Positions 33,044 through 42,568 of a DNA stretch of 64,000 nucleotides are shown here, one piece after another. The position numbers and the translations under genes were made by a program. The stretch comes from CAVTJX01 sp963735175 (lineage in GTDB: Bacteria > Electryoneota > RPQS01). Under the pieces are notes generated by a model. That model was not told the origin of the DNA. It ran no database searches and saw only the letters and a program-made list of their open reading frames with translations. Positions within the stretch are counted from its first letter, which is position 1. Every line of letters starts with the position of its first letter. The stretch covers positions 1 to 64,000 of the forward strand of contig CAVTJX010000009.1 of assembly GCA_963735175.1 (NCBI GenBank), in the 5' to 3' direction.

Positions 33044-35869
33044 ATGAAACATCTGTATAGAATTTTTCTGCTCCTGAGTTGGCTGTGCGCAACCCTGCTT
33101 TATGCCGCCGTGCCGTTGCAGATCAATTATCAGGGTTATCTGACGACGCCCGCCGGCGCGCCCCTCGATACTGTTGTGGCCGTCAGCTTTGCGCTGTATC
33201 CCGCTGCCGTCGGTGGCTTGCCGCTGTGGACGGAGACGCAAAATCCGTGCAGCGTGCGCGGGGGTTTGTTTCAAGCATTGTTGAATGTGCCCGCCGCGCA
33301 GCTTGCGGATTCCAATCGCTGGCTGGGAATCACCATCGGTGCCGACGACGAAATGTCACCGCGCCAGAAAGTGGCGAGCATCGCCTTCGCCTATCGGGTC
33401 GGCACGGTGGACGGAGCCGGTGGCGGAACGATCTGGGGCGATGTCGCGATTACGGGCAAGGCGACAATTGGCCCCGGACACACGGCCAGCGGCACGAATT
33501 CGTTTGTCGCCGGGTTGAATCATGAACTGAGCGGCAATGCCAGCGTCATCGGTGGTGGCGAAGAAGATCGTCTCACGGGCACGCGCAGCGTCATTGCCGG
33601 GGGCGAAACGCAGCATCTCGAAGCCGATCTCGGGTTTATCGGCGGCGGTTCGTCGAACCGTGTGGAAGCGACGGCCGCGGCCGTTGTCGGCGGCGAGATC
33701 AACGTTGCCACCGGTATCAATTCCTTTATCGGCGGTGGCGCGTACAATCAGGCGCGCGGCGCATACTCCGCGGTGGCGGGCGGTGGCGGCGAAATGCCGG
33801 TGGATTCCAATTCCGCCGCCGCGAACTATTCATTTATAGGCGGCGGGCGGCACAATGTCGCCTCCGATTCCGGCGCGGTCGTGGTGGGCGGACAAAACAA
33901 TGAGGCGGCAGGACAAAACACATCGGTTGCGGGCGGGCGCGAGAATAGCGCCGACGGCCATCAGGGCTTCATTGGCAGCGGTTACGCCAATACGACCGGT
34001 GAGAATTCCACCAACAGCGCGATTGTCGCCGGTCATGAAAACACGATTGAGCACCACCAGGCCTTTATCGGCGGCGGCGGGCATAACCTTGTTCAGAGCC
34101 GTTACGGCACGATTGCCGGCGGCGGCGGGGATGCCGTGGCGGATCATAACTGGATTCGCGGCCTCGGCGAGTACGGGTTTATCGGTGGTGGCCGCGGCAA
34201 CGACGTGATCGGCCTCTACGGCACCGTCAGCGGCGGCTATAATAATCAGGCCGAGGTCTACGGAACCACCGTGGCCGGCGGCGTGGAAAACCGCGCCGCG
34301 GATACGCTGGCGGGACCGTGCTCGGCGGGCGCTCCAACTGGGCGATGCGGCCGCTTTCCGTGGTGGGCGGCGGTGAATGGAATAACGCGGGCGATACCGC
34401 GGCGGCAATCCTCGGCGGGGGGCACAATTATGTGGACGGCGTCTACGGCGTGGTGGCGGGCGGTGGCGGAACCGCGGAAGCTGACGGCAACCATGCCGGT
34501 GGCGATTACAGCGCGATTGTGGGCGGTCAGGGCAACGAAGCGCAGGCCATGTACAGCTACATTGGCGGCGGTTTCAACAATCTTGCGGGCAGTGAATACG
34601 GCGTGGCGGCGGGCGGCTACCTGAACAACGCCTATGGCAACTATGCTGCAATCGCGGGCGGCGCGAATAACGCAACGAGCGCCAATAATGCCGTGATCAG
34701 CGGCGGATCCAACAACACCGTCAGCGGCGTGGGCAGCGCCATCGGCGGCGGCGTCTTCAATACCGCCAGCGATATGTATACCACGATTTCCGGCGGGCGC
34801 AGCAATCAAGCCACGGTGGACTATGCCACGGTGGGCGGCGGCTATGGGAACCTGGCGCAGGGTGTATATAATGCTATCGGTGGCGGCTGGAACAACAGCA
34901 CCGCCGACTCGTCCGCTACCATCGGCGGCGGACAGGATAACACCGCCGGCGACAAGTTTTCCACCGTTGGCGGCGGCGAGGAAAATGAGGCGGGTGGCAT
35001 CGGTGATGTTGTGGCGGGCGGCATTCGCAACCACGCGACAGGCGGAGCCAGCGCCATTGGCGGCGGCAGCGTGAACTACGCGCAGGGCACGAATAGTGTT
35101 GTTGGCGGCGGTTACTACAACCGGGCTACCAATAGCTACTGCACCATCAGCGGCGGTTACGGCTCGAAGGCGATGGGGTATTATTCCACCGTTGGCGGCG
35201 GCCACTACAACAGCGCATTGGGATTGTATTCCACGGTCGCGGGCGGTGGCGGCTTTTACGCCGCGGATTCAAATTCCGCCATCGGCAACCACTCGATGAT
35301 TCCCGGAGGCGCCCGCAACCGGGCCGTGGGCTTCTACTCCTTCGCGGCGGGACATCGCGCGCGGGCGGAACATCATGGCGCGTTTGTCTGGGCAGACACC
35401 ACCAATTCCGATTTTTCCTCGACGGCCAATCAGCAGTTCAACGTCCGCGCTTCCGGCGGTGTGCGGATTTATACCAACAGCGCGGCCACCGTGGGCGTCA
35501 CACTCGAGGCCAACGACAACTCGTGGAATGCCGTCTGCGACAGCACGCTGAAAAACCGCGAACGCCGTATTGATGGCCGCGAGATGCTGGAGCGGATCGC
35601 CGATCTCCCCATCTACCTGTGGCATCATAAGAACGGCGATCCAAACACCAAACACATCGGGCCGATGGCGCAGGATTTCTGGAACGCCTTCCATGTGGGC
35701 AGTGACAGCCTGAAGATCTCCGAGCCTCGATCCGTCAGGCATCGCCCTCGCGGCGATTCAGGAGCTGAAGAAGCAGAACGAAAAGCTCAGTGCGGAACTC
35801 ATGGAGTTGCGCGCGCAGGTGCAGAGCCTGATGGCCGACCGGCAGAAAGCTCTGAAGGAGGCGAGATAA
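33044..35869 (+). pseudogene. Large surface protein with head-like repeats and S74 chaperone domain, two frameshifts
   Basis: About 940 residues. A signal peptide (YRIFLLLSWLCATLLYA) and an N-terminal beta domain (LQINYQGYLTTPAGAP) are followed by over 30 short repeats of about 14-16 residues of the pattern (A)IxGGGxxNxAxGxY, like the beta-roll heads of trimeric autotransporters. A C-terminal peptidase S74 intramolecular chaperone follows: CDSTLKNRERRIDGREMLERI, WHHKNGDPNTKHIGPMAQDFW and, after a shift near 35728, SIDPSGIALAAIQELKKQN with a coiled-coil end. Frame changes near 34312 and 35728. The usual catalytic Ser of S74 is Cys here (TGC 35536-35538). A trimeric surface or phage-tail-like fibre is likely. 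Confidence 0.82.
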
Positions 35870-35870
35870 G

Positions 35871-36464
35871 ATGCAGCGGACTACAATCATCCTGTCCATT
35901 ACCCTGCTCGCCAGCCTGACCTTTGCCCAGCCGCAGCAGTCGGAAAATTTTGTGATTACTAAGTCCGTGCTCGATGCGGGCGGCGGGTTCAGCAGCTCCG
36001 CCGATTTCCACCTGACGAGCGCCTTCGGCCAGCCCTCGCCCATTGGCGCGCAGACAAGCGAACATTTCAGCCTCAGCGGTGGCTTCCTCTCGCCGCTGGC
36101 GGCGATTTCGCCACTCAGTCCGATTCAGGCGCTGGTCATTCAAGGTGACGACGCGGACGTGTATCTGTACTGGGAACGCGTATCCGGCGCGGTTTCGTAT
36201 CAGATTTATCGCGGGGACAGCGCCAATTTCGCGCCCGCACCCGGCAATCGTGTGGGCGGCACAAGCGACACATCCTATGTGGACAGCGGCGTTGTTCCCG
36301 TTTCCCTTCGTTGTTTCTACATCGTCACCGCGTCGAGTGCCCGGCCGGCGCGCCTACTATCGCCGTGCGTCCTGGAAAACAGACCGCAGCTCCGGCAACA
36401 AAAAGCGGCGGGCTATACCCGCCGCGAAAAATCATGGAATCACGAAAACACTAAGGGAAGATAA
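35871..36464 (+). CDS. Secreted Fn3-like protein
   Basis: A 197-residue protein with a signal peptide (TTIILSITLLASLTFA). SENFVITKSVLDAGGG and FGQPSPIGAQTSEHFSLSGGFLSPL precede a fibronectin-like domain, DADVYLYWERVSGAVSYQIYRGDSANFAPAPGN...SYVDSGVV. The genes follow each other by 1 base (TAAG-ATG), so it is co-transcribed with the head-repeat protein. The last 40 residues (RPQLRQQKAAGYTRREKSW) are not Fn3-like and run through a terminator hairpin, so a frameshift near 36340 is possible. Probable partner of the surface protein. Confidence 0.7.
   Translation: MQRTTIILSITLLASLTFAQPQQSENFVITKSVLDAGGGFSSSADFHLTSAFGQPSPIGAQTSEHFSLSGGFLSPLAAISPLSPIQALVIQGDDADVYLYWERVSGAVSYQIYRGDSANFAPAPGNRVGGTSDTSYVDSGVVPVSLRCFYIVTASSARPARLLSPCVLENRPQLRQQKAAGYTRREKSWNHENTKGR
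36399..36425 (-). terminator. Terminator of the TPR gene
   Basis: GCGGCGGGCTATACCCGCCGC (36405-36425), 10-bp arms around a short loop; on the minus strand it is followed by a T run. It lies beyond the stop of the TPR gene at 36468, inside the end of the opposite gene. Confidence 0.7.
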
Positions 36465-36467
36465 GCT

Positions 36468-37651
36468 TTATTTCGGCTCGCTGTCGCTGGTGGTTTCGAC
36501 AGCCTCCGCGCCGTTGGCGGCGAAGATCGTTTGTAACCGGCTCAGCAGCGCTTCCGCTTCGGCGGGCTGATCGAGGGCGACGCAAAAGTCCGCGAGATCT
36601 TTGATGATCGCAGCGAGGTTCCGGATGATCGGGTCCAAGCTGCTGTTCGCGAATTGTCAGCGCGGGTTGCGCTGTCTCCCGTGCCAGGTCCGGACGTCCG
36701 GCCGCGAAGTGCATGAGCGCGAGGCGGTGCCGGAGATCGGCGGCATCGAGACTTTCCGCGCCGTCTTGTGCGGCCAGCAGATCCAGTGCCCGCGTATACC
36801 AGGCGACGGCCTCGGCGGCATCGCCCAACCGTTGCTGCACCTGTCCCATCAGGCGGAGGGCCTGAACCGTTTCCGCAGGCTTCGGCTGCGGACACTTTTC
36901 CAGCAGGTCAAGGGCGTGCAGGAGGTGTTTCCGCGCTTGATCGCAATCGTCGCCCGCCAGCAGCATTTGACCCAGGCAGATATGATCGATGGCGGTTTCT
37001 TCGCCGTCCCCGCCGTTCTCGCGGAGGTGCAGTTCCAGCACGTAGCCGTAAAGCAGCAACGCTTCCGCCTGCCGCCCCTGGGCGGCTAACTCGTCGGCAT
37101 AATGACGGAAAGTCGTGGCCGGATCGGGGGGGGGGCGCGCCGGCGGTGTTATCCGGATGAGCGACCAGCCGCATCAGCCACAACCGGGCATCGGGCAAAC
37201 GCCGCTGGGCCACGAGGGCCAGTGTCAGTAACCGCAACATGGGTTGCAGGTCGGGATGACCCGCGCCCAGAACGCGCTCGCCCGTGCTGAGGAGCCGCGT
37301 CAGTAAGACCTCGGCTTGGGCGTAGCGTTTCTGTTCCACATAGAGATCCGCCAGCGATTGCGAAACTTTCAGCACGTCGAGGTGCGACGAACCGAGGCGG
37401 CGCTCGAGCAGCGTAATCGCCCGTTTCAGATGTCGTTCGGCATCTTCCAGATTCCCCCGCGCGCGGCTGACCTCGGCAAGGTCGACGTGCCCGGCGGCGA
37501 CATAGGGATCGAACAGTGAGCGTCTGCTGGCGATGGCGAGGGCGTTACGAAAGCGCTCCTCAGCCTGGTCAAAATGCTCGGTGATCAACGCGGCGTACCC
37601 TGCTTCACGTTCCGCTTTCCAGGACCGATAGTCCACGCTTGCCGTCCACAT
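36468..37651 (-). pseudogene. Tetratricopeptide repeat protein, two frameshifts
   Basis: Repeats of the Kinesin-light-chain TPR type are clear: FDQAEERFRNALAIASR, LEDAERHLKRAITLLERRLGSSHLDVLKVSQSLADLYVEQKRYAQAEVLLTRLLS, CDQARKHLLHALDLLEK and AVAWYTRALDLL. The frame changes at a run of ten Cs near 37135 (GAPPP/DPATTFRHYADELAAQ) and near 36635 (LGPDHP/IIRNLAAIIKDLADFC). It ends ETTSDSEPK at 36468. The 10-base homopolymer is an obvious indel site for sequencing or for phase variation. Likely a scaffold for protein interactions. Confidence 0.78.
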
Positions 37652-37994
37652 GCTGCGTTACGGCCATATCCGGTCGGCGAAAGGCGTCTTTCGCTGCCGG
37701 TAACCGTCCACATTTGCCTTCACAAACCGCTGTATGCCCGAGAGACCCCCGGTCAGCCGTTTGCGTAAGCTTAGAACGCTATAATGTTTATTCCGCGTCT
37801 CCGGAGCAAACCCCACAGCACTCAGAGTATGCACAGCAACTACCAGACCAGATGAAAATCGGAATTTATGATCCAGACGGTAGCATTTTAGCTAAAGATA
37901 ACGCACCCGGCGACTCCGGGAACCAGCAGGCCGGGTTCCGTGTGCAAGAGGCAAGCCCTTTGTCTGAATCTGATTCATCGGAAAGATTGACAAC
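37652..37994. other. Gene-free stretch
   Basis: About 340 bases between the TPR gene and the divergent signal peptidase gene. The open readings here have no family motifs. No clear promoter or repeat; a CCAGCAGGCCGGGTTCC piece near 37920 is weakly palindromic. Confidence 0.5.
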
Positions 37995-38689
37995 ATGAAC
38001 GGAAACAAACTGCAACGCGGACTATTGCGCTTCTGGAATGACTGGGGGAGACCGATACTCCTGGCCGTGGTCATCGTTTTACCCTTGCGGGCCTCGATTG
38101 CCGACTGGTACGAAGTACCCCTCGGGTTCGATGCAGCCGACGATTCTGGAAGGTGACCGGATATTCGTCAACAAACTGGCGTACGACCTGCGCATCCCCT
38201 TTACGCACTGGCGAATTGCCGAGTGGGACGACCCGCTGCGGGGCGATGTCGTGGTCTTCAGTTCGCCGCTTGACGGCACGCGGCTGGTGAAACGAATCAT
38301 CGGTCAACCCGGCGACCGGATCTCTATGAATGACAATCGCTTGTATGTCAACGGCGAGCCGGTCTCCTACGAACCGCTGGCGGGTGAGGCCGTCTCCGGG
38401 AAAGACGCCGCTTTTCCTCACGCGTTTTTACGCGAGCGCACTGCCGGGCTGCGCACACACTGTGATGCTGACCCCGGCGGTACGCTCGCGGGACTCGTTT
38501 TCCGAGAAAATCGTCCCGCCGGGGCATTATTTCATGCTCGGTGACAACCGCGACAACAGCGCCGATTCCCGCTATATTGGCTTTGTCCACCGCGACCGGA
38601 TTTTAGGCAAGGCAACCACCGTGGTCTTGTCCTTCAACTACGACAACCACCATCTGCCGCGCTGGCAGCGCTTTTTCGTGGGGCTGTAA
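37995..38689 (+). pseudogene. lepB: Signal peptidase I, two frameshifts
   Basis: About 230 residues. One N-terminal membrane helix (RPILLAVVIVLPLRASIADWYEVP), the catalytic Ser in SGSMQPTILEGDRIFVNK, the Lys in RLVKRIIGQPGDRI, and the C-terminal GHYFMLGDNRDNSADSRYIGFV are all present. An extra C in CCCC near 38118 shifts the frame before SGSM, and another indel near 38450 (RERTAG/HTVMLTP) shifts it again. Family members cut signal peptides of exported proteins at the inner membrane. The many exported proteins nearby make a working copy necessary; the damage may be an artefact. Confidence 0.88.
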
Positions 38690-38750
38690 AGTCGAACGGA
38701 CAGGGTGATTGCGAGCGAGGGCGCACGCGAGTGCGCTACGGATTGCTGAA

Positions 38751-38776
38751 AAACCCCGCCTTTCCAGGCGGGGTTT
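38751..38776 (+). terminator. Terminator after lepB
   Basis: AAACCCCGCC (38751-38760) / GGCGGGGTTT (38767-38776) with a 6-base loop. Confidence 0.85.
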
Positions 38777-38836
38777 ACGTTTCTTGCAATACAAAAGCCT
38801 GAATGATCAGGCCATCAGATGCTTTCAGCAAGCAAT

Positions 38837-39037
38837 TTAGTTGTTCTTAAGCCACTCTCTAAAGTCTTTTTTTGTCCAATTAACAGCTTTCAACGATGTT
38901 TCAATAAACCGTTCTGGAACCTCGGGGAAATTTGTGTCGACAGTTAAGCATCTATGAAGTTGGGGCTGACCTGCTGGCCGATCCCACTTCTGATGGCTAC
39001 TTTCTGTACTTTTATGGACGAGCCCGATGAACTTCAA
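38837..39037 (-). CDS. HicA-like toxin, start uncertain
   Basis: A 66-residue reading. FLKFIGLVHKSTESSHQKWDRPAGQ, then LTVDTNFPEVPERFIETSLKAVNWTKKDFREWLKNN, fits the longer HicA-type mRNA interferase variants, where Ser-Ser/Gly-Ser-His is the catalytic motif and the end reads '(S)LKxxGxxKxDFxxWL'. In-frame upstream codons (VPLKKWIAF) also match the family, but no start codon lies there; TTG 39037 is used. A one-base indel upstream may hide the true start. It follows the HicB-like gene on the same strand; AT-rich DNA. Confidence 0.5.
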   Translation of the reverse strand: MKFIGLVHKSTESSHQKWDRPAGQPQLHRCLTVDTNFPEVPERFIETSLKAVNWTKKDFREWLKNN

Positions 39038-39091
39038 GAAGGCTATCCATTTTTTAAGAGGTACTTGTTGCGTTGGATATTCCTTCTATTG

Positions 39092-39445
39092 CTACACGCA
39101 AGCAACGGCCGTCGCAGGGATTTTCTGTTTGACTGGGAAAGAGCGAGTCTTTATTGCCTCGCGATCTTTCTGATTCAATTGGGGACGGACATATTTGAAA
39201 GACGGCTTCATTTGCAGCGTCCACCCAAGACCAAGCAGTACCTTTTCCAACGTGCCCTTATTCGTAGTATCATCAAGAAATATTTTCAAGACCTCGTCAA
39301 ATGCCCTTTTTACAGATTTTTCATTTTTGGCATAAGCAGACAACTCTAAAGCTGGACAGTAAGCTACACAATAGTTACCATCCCATTCGAGAGCTACTTC
39401 AAGCTCTAAAAAATAACTACCGCCAATTTTGGCGATCCTTGCCAT
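39092..39445 (-). CDS. HicB-like antitoxin
   Basis: A 117-residue protein. MARIAKIGGSYFLELEVALEWDGNYCVAYCPALELSAYAKNEKSVKRAFDEVLKIFL resembles the RNase-H-like HicB/UPF0150 domain (WDGNYxAYxPxLxLxxxGxT in the family). The start is placed at ATG 39445 because AGGAG lies 7 bases upstream. It comes first, with the HicA-like gene 54 bases downstream; in this variant the antitoxin precedes the toxin. The island 38.8-39.8 kb is clearly lower in GC than the flanks, in favour of recent transfer. Confidence 0.55.
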   Translation of the reverse strand: MARIAKIGGSYFLELEVALEWDGNYCVAYCPALELSAYAKNEKSVKRAFDEVLKIFLDDTTNKGTLEKVLLGLGWTLQMKPSFKYVRPQLNQKDREAIKTRSFPVKQKIPATAVACV

Positions 39446-39494
39446 TCTACTTCTCCTCATGTGTGCCATAATATATACCTCAAATCAATTGAAA

Positions 39495-39752
39495 TCAAAT
39501 AATGTAAACATTTGAATTATATTGCATTACTTGATTGTGGCGCATACCAAGAGGATTGCGAGCTACATCCTCTCGCTTCTTTAACGATGCTAACGGCGTG
39601 CCAGATTCATAAAATTTCGGGGAGAAGAAACCTAAAGGCCCTTTTCTATGCCGCATAATTGTATAAATACCTCTCCCACTCCCCAATCTGGAGTCATTCA
39701 AAGAAATCGTTGACCAATGCCCGATATTGGGCTTTCCGCATATTCCCAACAA
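39495..39752 (-). CDS. Hypothetical small protein in AT-rich island, doubtful
   Basis: An 85-residue reading upstream of the HicB-like gene on the same strand. It has no recognisable motif, signal or membrane segment, though the segment KFYESGTPLASLKKREDVARNPLG is plausible protein sequence. No good ribosome site. It may be a fragment of a transferred gene. Confidence 0.25.
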   Translation of the reverse strand: MLGICGKPNIGHWSTISLNDSRLGSGRGIYTIMRHRKGPLGFFSPKFYESGTPLASLKKREDVARNPLGMRHNQVMQYNSNVYII

Positions 39753-39879
39753 TGGGTGCTGGGATCAGACCCAATCGCGTTGATTCTGATTGCTTGATTT
39801 TGTCCGCTTGTATCCCCTTATTGCAGCCATAGTCTGCATTCAGCCTCGATGTTCTCGAACGCTCCCTTCCCCCCCGGCT

Positions 39880-41246
39880 ATGACCACCACCTCCCCCGTA
39901 CCGCCCTCAACCCTGCCCAAGACCCCCAAGCCGCCCCTGGCACAGCACACGAAAATTTTCATCGGCCTCGCCGTGGGCGTGGTGCTGGGGCTGTTGGCCA
40001 ACGCCCTCTTCGGCGACTACCCCGAACTCGACTGGCTGCTGAAGAACGTCATCTCGCCGCTGGGCCAGGTGTTTCTGCGGCTGATCTTCATGGCCGTGAT
40101 TCCGCTGATCTTTTCCGCGCTGGCCCTGGGCGTGGCGGAACTGGGCGACGTGCGGCAGCTCGGGCGCATCGGCGCCAAGACCTTTATCTACACGCTGTCC
40201 GTGACGCTGATCTCGGTGATCATCGGGATAACGCTCGTCAACGTCTTCCGCCCCGGCGAGGGACTCTCGGAAACGCAGCGCACGGCGCTGATGAGCACCA
40301 TCACCACGCCGACGGTGGAAAGCACGGTGGCCAAGGCCGCCCAGGCCAAGACCGTGGTGCAGACGCTGCTGGACATCATTCCGCGCAACCCGCTGGCCGA
40401 CGCCGTGGGCGCCTTTGACGAGAACTACAAGGGCGGCGGGATTCTGGCGCTGATGTTCTTCAGCCTGTTTGTGGGCCTCGCGCTGGCGCTGACGCGCTCC
40501 GAGCGCACGGAAACGTTCGAGAAATGGTTGCAGGGCTTGTACGACGTGGTGATGAAGATCATCAGCCTCGCCATGAAGCTTGCGCCCTACGGTGTCGCCG
40601 CGCTGGTCTTCGCCGTCACCGCGCGGCTGGGGATGGACGTCGTCATGATCCTCGGCAAGTACGTGCTGGTGGTGATCGGCGGGCTGCTGCTGCACATGTT
40701 CATCGTCTATTCGGCGCTGCTGAAATATCTCGTGCGCACGAGTCCTTTGAAGTTTTTCAAGCGCATCGAGGAAGTGATCATCACCGCCTTTTCGACCAGC
40801 AGTTCCAACGTCACGCTGCCGGTGGCGATGCGCGTCACCGAGGAGAAGCTGCACGTGCCGGGGCGCATCAGCCGCTTTGTGCTGACCCTGGGCTCGACGG
40901 CCAACCAGAATGGCACGGCGCTCTATGAGGGCGTGACGGTGCTGTTCCTGGCGCAGTTCTTCGGCGTGCATCTGTCCATCACGCAGCAGGCGACGGTGGT
41001 GCTGGCTTCGGTGCTGGCAGGCATCGGCACGGCGGGCGTTCCCGGCGGCTCTCTGCCGGTGATCGTGCTCGTCTGCAGAGCGTGGGCGTTCCCGGCGAGG
41101 CCATCGGCGTAATCTTCGGCGTCGACCGCATTCTCGACATGTCGCGCACGGTGTTAAACGTCACCGGCGACATCACCGCCGCGATGTACGTCGCCAAATC
41201 CGAAGGCTACGACCTTTCCGAAAACGCTGAAACGCTGAAACTCTGA
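39880..41246 (+). pseudogene. Sodium:dicarboxylate (GltP-type) symporter, one frameshift
   Basis: About 455 residues and eight or more membrane segments. The family signatures AFSTSSSNVTLP (SSS loop), LGSTANQNGTALYEG (NxDGT-like) and VPGGSLPVIVLV are present, and after a shift near 41073 so are GVPGEAIGVIFGVDRILDMSRTVLNVTGD. It takes up dicarboxylates or acidic amino acids with Na+ or H+. Start ATG 39880 (MTTTSPVPPSTL). The end of the gene, including its stop at 41246, lies in a CTGAAACGCTGAAA repeat that adds ENAETLKL to the C-terminus. A strong terminator follows. Confidence 0.88.
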
Positions 41247-41272
41247 AACGCTGAAATCCAGACCAGACAACG

Positions 41273-41307
41273 CCGCGCGGGGTGCTCACACCCCGCGCGG
41301 TTTTTTT
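41273..41307 (+). terminator. Terminator of the symporter gene
   Basis: CCGCGCGGGGTG (41273-41284) / CACCCCGCGCGG (41289-41300), then seven Ts. The stem resembles that of the repeats at 49541 and 51512. Confidence 0.92.
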
Positions 41308-41312
41308 GTGTC

Positions 41313-41483
41313 CTACAATTCCGCCTTGGCGACCCCGTGCCGCAGAAAGGTGATCAGCGCGCAGAGGCTGGTGATCTGCGTCAGGTCCACCAGATCCATC
41401 TCGCCCGTGAAATAAAACCCCAGCCCGGCGATGACGGTGATGATCGCCGTCCACACGGTCTTGCTTTGCCAGAATGGCCACAT
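41313..41483 (-). CDS. Holin-like small membrane protein
   Basis: A 56-residue protein MWPFWQSKTVWTAIITVIAGLGFYFTGEMDLVDLTQITSLCALITFLRHGVAKAEL with two possible membrane segments. GGAGGTGTTT precedes the chosen ATG 41483. Small two-segment proteins of this size are typical of phage holins, and it lies on the same strand as the phage genes downstream in the window, so holin is the best guess. The host-type symporter and ArsR genes surround it on the other strand. Confidence 0.45.
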   Translation of the reverse strand: MWPFWQSKTVWTAIITVIAGLGFYFTGEMDLVDLTQITSLCALITFLRHGVAKAEL

Positions 41484-41499
41484 AAACACCTCCATGTAA

Positions 41500-41578
41500 C
41501 GATGAACGAGGAACGATGAACGATGAACGGAAGACATGCTCCCCCCATCTTATGGGGGGATAAAGGGGGGTGGCGGAG
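41500..41578. repeat. Simple repeat and G-tract palindrome
   Basis: GAACGATGAACGAGGAACGATGAACG, then CCCCCCATCTTATGGGGGG. These are the same two repeat types that surround other genes in the window, next to the ArsR promoter. Confidence 0.75.
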
Positions 41579-41583
41579 GGGGC

Positions 41584-41627
41584 TTGACATTTCACTTTTT
41601 CCGCCGTATATTTAACCATATGGTTAA
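41584..41627 (+). promoter_or_regulatory. ArsR promoter with overlapping operator, leaderless start
   Basis: TTGACA (41584-41589), 17-base spacer, TATATT (41607-41612). A perfect palindrome TTAACCATATGGTTAA (41612-41627) overlaps the last base of the -10 box and the start codon ATG at 41620. Transcription would start at about 41619-41620, so the mRNA appears leaderless. The palindrome is a good site for self-repression by the ArsR dimer. Confidence 0.8.
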
Positions 41628-41949
41628 TCATTCTCGGGCGCGGCTGAACGCCACCTTTGGCGCGTTAGCCGACCCCACGCGGCGAGCCATTCTTGGCCGC
41701 CTGACCCAGGGCGAGTGCACAGTCTCGGAGCTGGCGAAGCCCTTTGCCGTCTCGCTGCCGGCCATCACCAAGCACTTGAATGTGCTGGAAGAAGCGGGTC
41801 TCGTGGCGCGCAAAAAGCATGGCCGCGAGCGCGTGGTGCGCCTCAAAGCCAAGCCGATGCAGGAGGCCGCCGACTGGGTGGACGGCTACCGCCGCTTCTG
41901 GGAGGACCGGCTATCCTCGCTCGCGCGGCACCTCGAAGAATCCGCCTGA
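41620..41949 (+). CDS. ArsR family winged-helix regulator
   Basis: A 109-residue protein: FGALADPTRRAILGRLTQGECTVSELAKPFAVSLPAITKHLNVLEEAGLVARKKHGRERVVRLKAK is the ArsR winged helix with the recognition helix SLPAITKHLNVL. The start ATG at 41620 is on the transcription start, so no ribosome site is present. No metal-binding Cys pair is seen; it is the SdpR-like type that pairs with SRPBCC genes and senses something other than metals, or no ligand at all. Followed 100 bases on by an SRPBCC gene. Confidence 0.9.
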   Translation: MVNHSRARLNATFGALADPTRRAILGRLTQGECTVSELAKPFAVSLPAITKHLNVLEEAGLVARKKHGRERVVRLKAKPMQEAADWVDGYRRFWEDRLSSLARHLEESA

Positions 41950-41950
41950 A

Positions 41951-42031
41951 CTCGCGGTGGTGACTCTCCAGAGTCACCCCTCCGCCATGTTTCCAGAACA
42001 GACGGGTGCCTCTGGAGAGGCACCACGGCGA
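41951..42031. repeat. Two R2 palindromes in opposite orientation
   Basis: GTGACTCTCCAGAGTCAC (41960-41977) and GTGCCTCTGGAGAGGCAC (42006-42023), with GACGG and CACGGCG flanks, between arsR and the SRPBCC gene. Confidence 0.88.
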
Positions 42032-42049
42032 ACGAAGATAGGAATTCCC

Positions 42050-42568
42050 ATGTCCGACGTTCAGCACATCGAAACGGGCACGGAGCGCATCGTGCTCGCC
42101 ATCACGCTCAAGGCCACGCCCGCGCGCGTTTACCGCGCGCTCACCGAGGCCGCCGAAATAGAAAAATGGTTCTTCCCTGAAGCCGTTACCGATCCGCGCC
42201 CCGGCGGCCGCTACAAGTTCACCTGGCATTCGCAGCATGCCGCCAGCAATCACGTGCGCGAGGGTGAATTCATCGAGGTGATCCCCGGCAAAAAGGTAAG
42301 CTACACCTGGGACGCGCGCCACATCCAGGCGGGCAAGGACCCCGGCACACGCGAGCTGCCCACAGTTGTCGAGTTCCTGCTCGAGGAAGTTCCCGCAGGC
42401 ACGCGCCTGACACTGACGCACAGCGGCTGGGGCGATGACCCCGCGTGGCGCGAGCTGTTCACCTTCCATGACGAAGGCTGGGAGTTCTTCATCGGCAACC
42501 TCGGCGACGTCGTCGCTGGCCACCCCGACCGCCGCGCCGAGATCATGGAAATGCGCCCGCGAACGTGA
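42050..42568 (+). CDS. SRPBCC (AHSA1/CalC-type) protein
   Basis: A 172-residue protein with the START-like fold: IVLAITLKATPARVYRALTEAAEIEKWFFPEAVTDPRPGGRYKFTW is the N-terminal signature of the SRPBCC/AHSA1 family. FIEVIPGKKVSYTWDARHI and TVVEFLLEEVPAGTRLTLTHSGWGDDPAW follow. Binds a hydrophobic ligand of unknown identity. The pairing with ArsR is common. The last two residues and the stop (RT, TGA) are read from the R1 repeat CGAACGTGACG. Confidence 0.88.
   Translation: MSDVQHIETGTERIVLAITLKATPARVYRALTEAAEIEKWFFPEAVTDPRPGGRYKFTWHSQHAASNHVREGEFIEVIPGKKVSYTWDARHIQAGKDPGTRELPTVVEFLLEEVPAGTRLTLTHSGWGDDPAWRELFTFHDEGWEFFIGNLGDVVAGHPDRRAEIMEMRPRT

Noticed and set aside
34258..35205. 315-codon minus-strand reading opposite the head-repeat protein
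   Set aside because: A low-complexity mirror (Ala/Val/Asp-rich) of the IxGGGxxN repeats.
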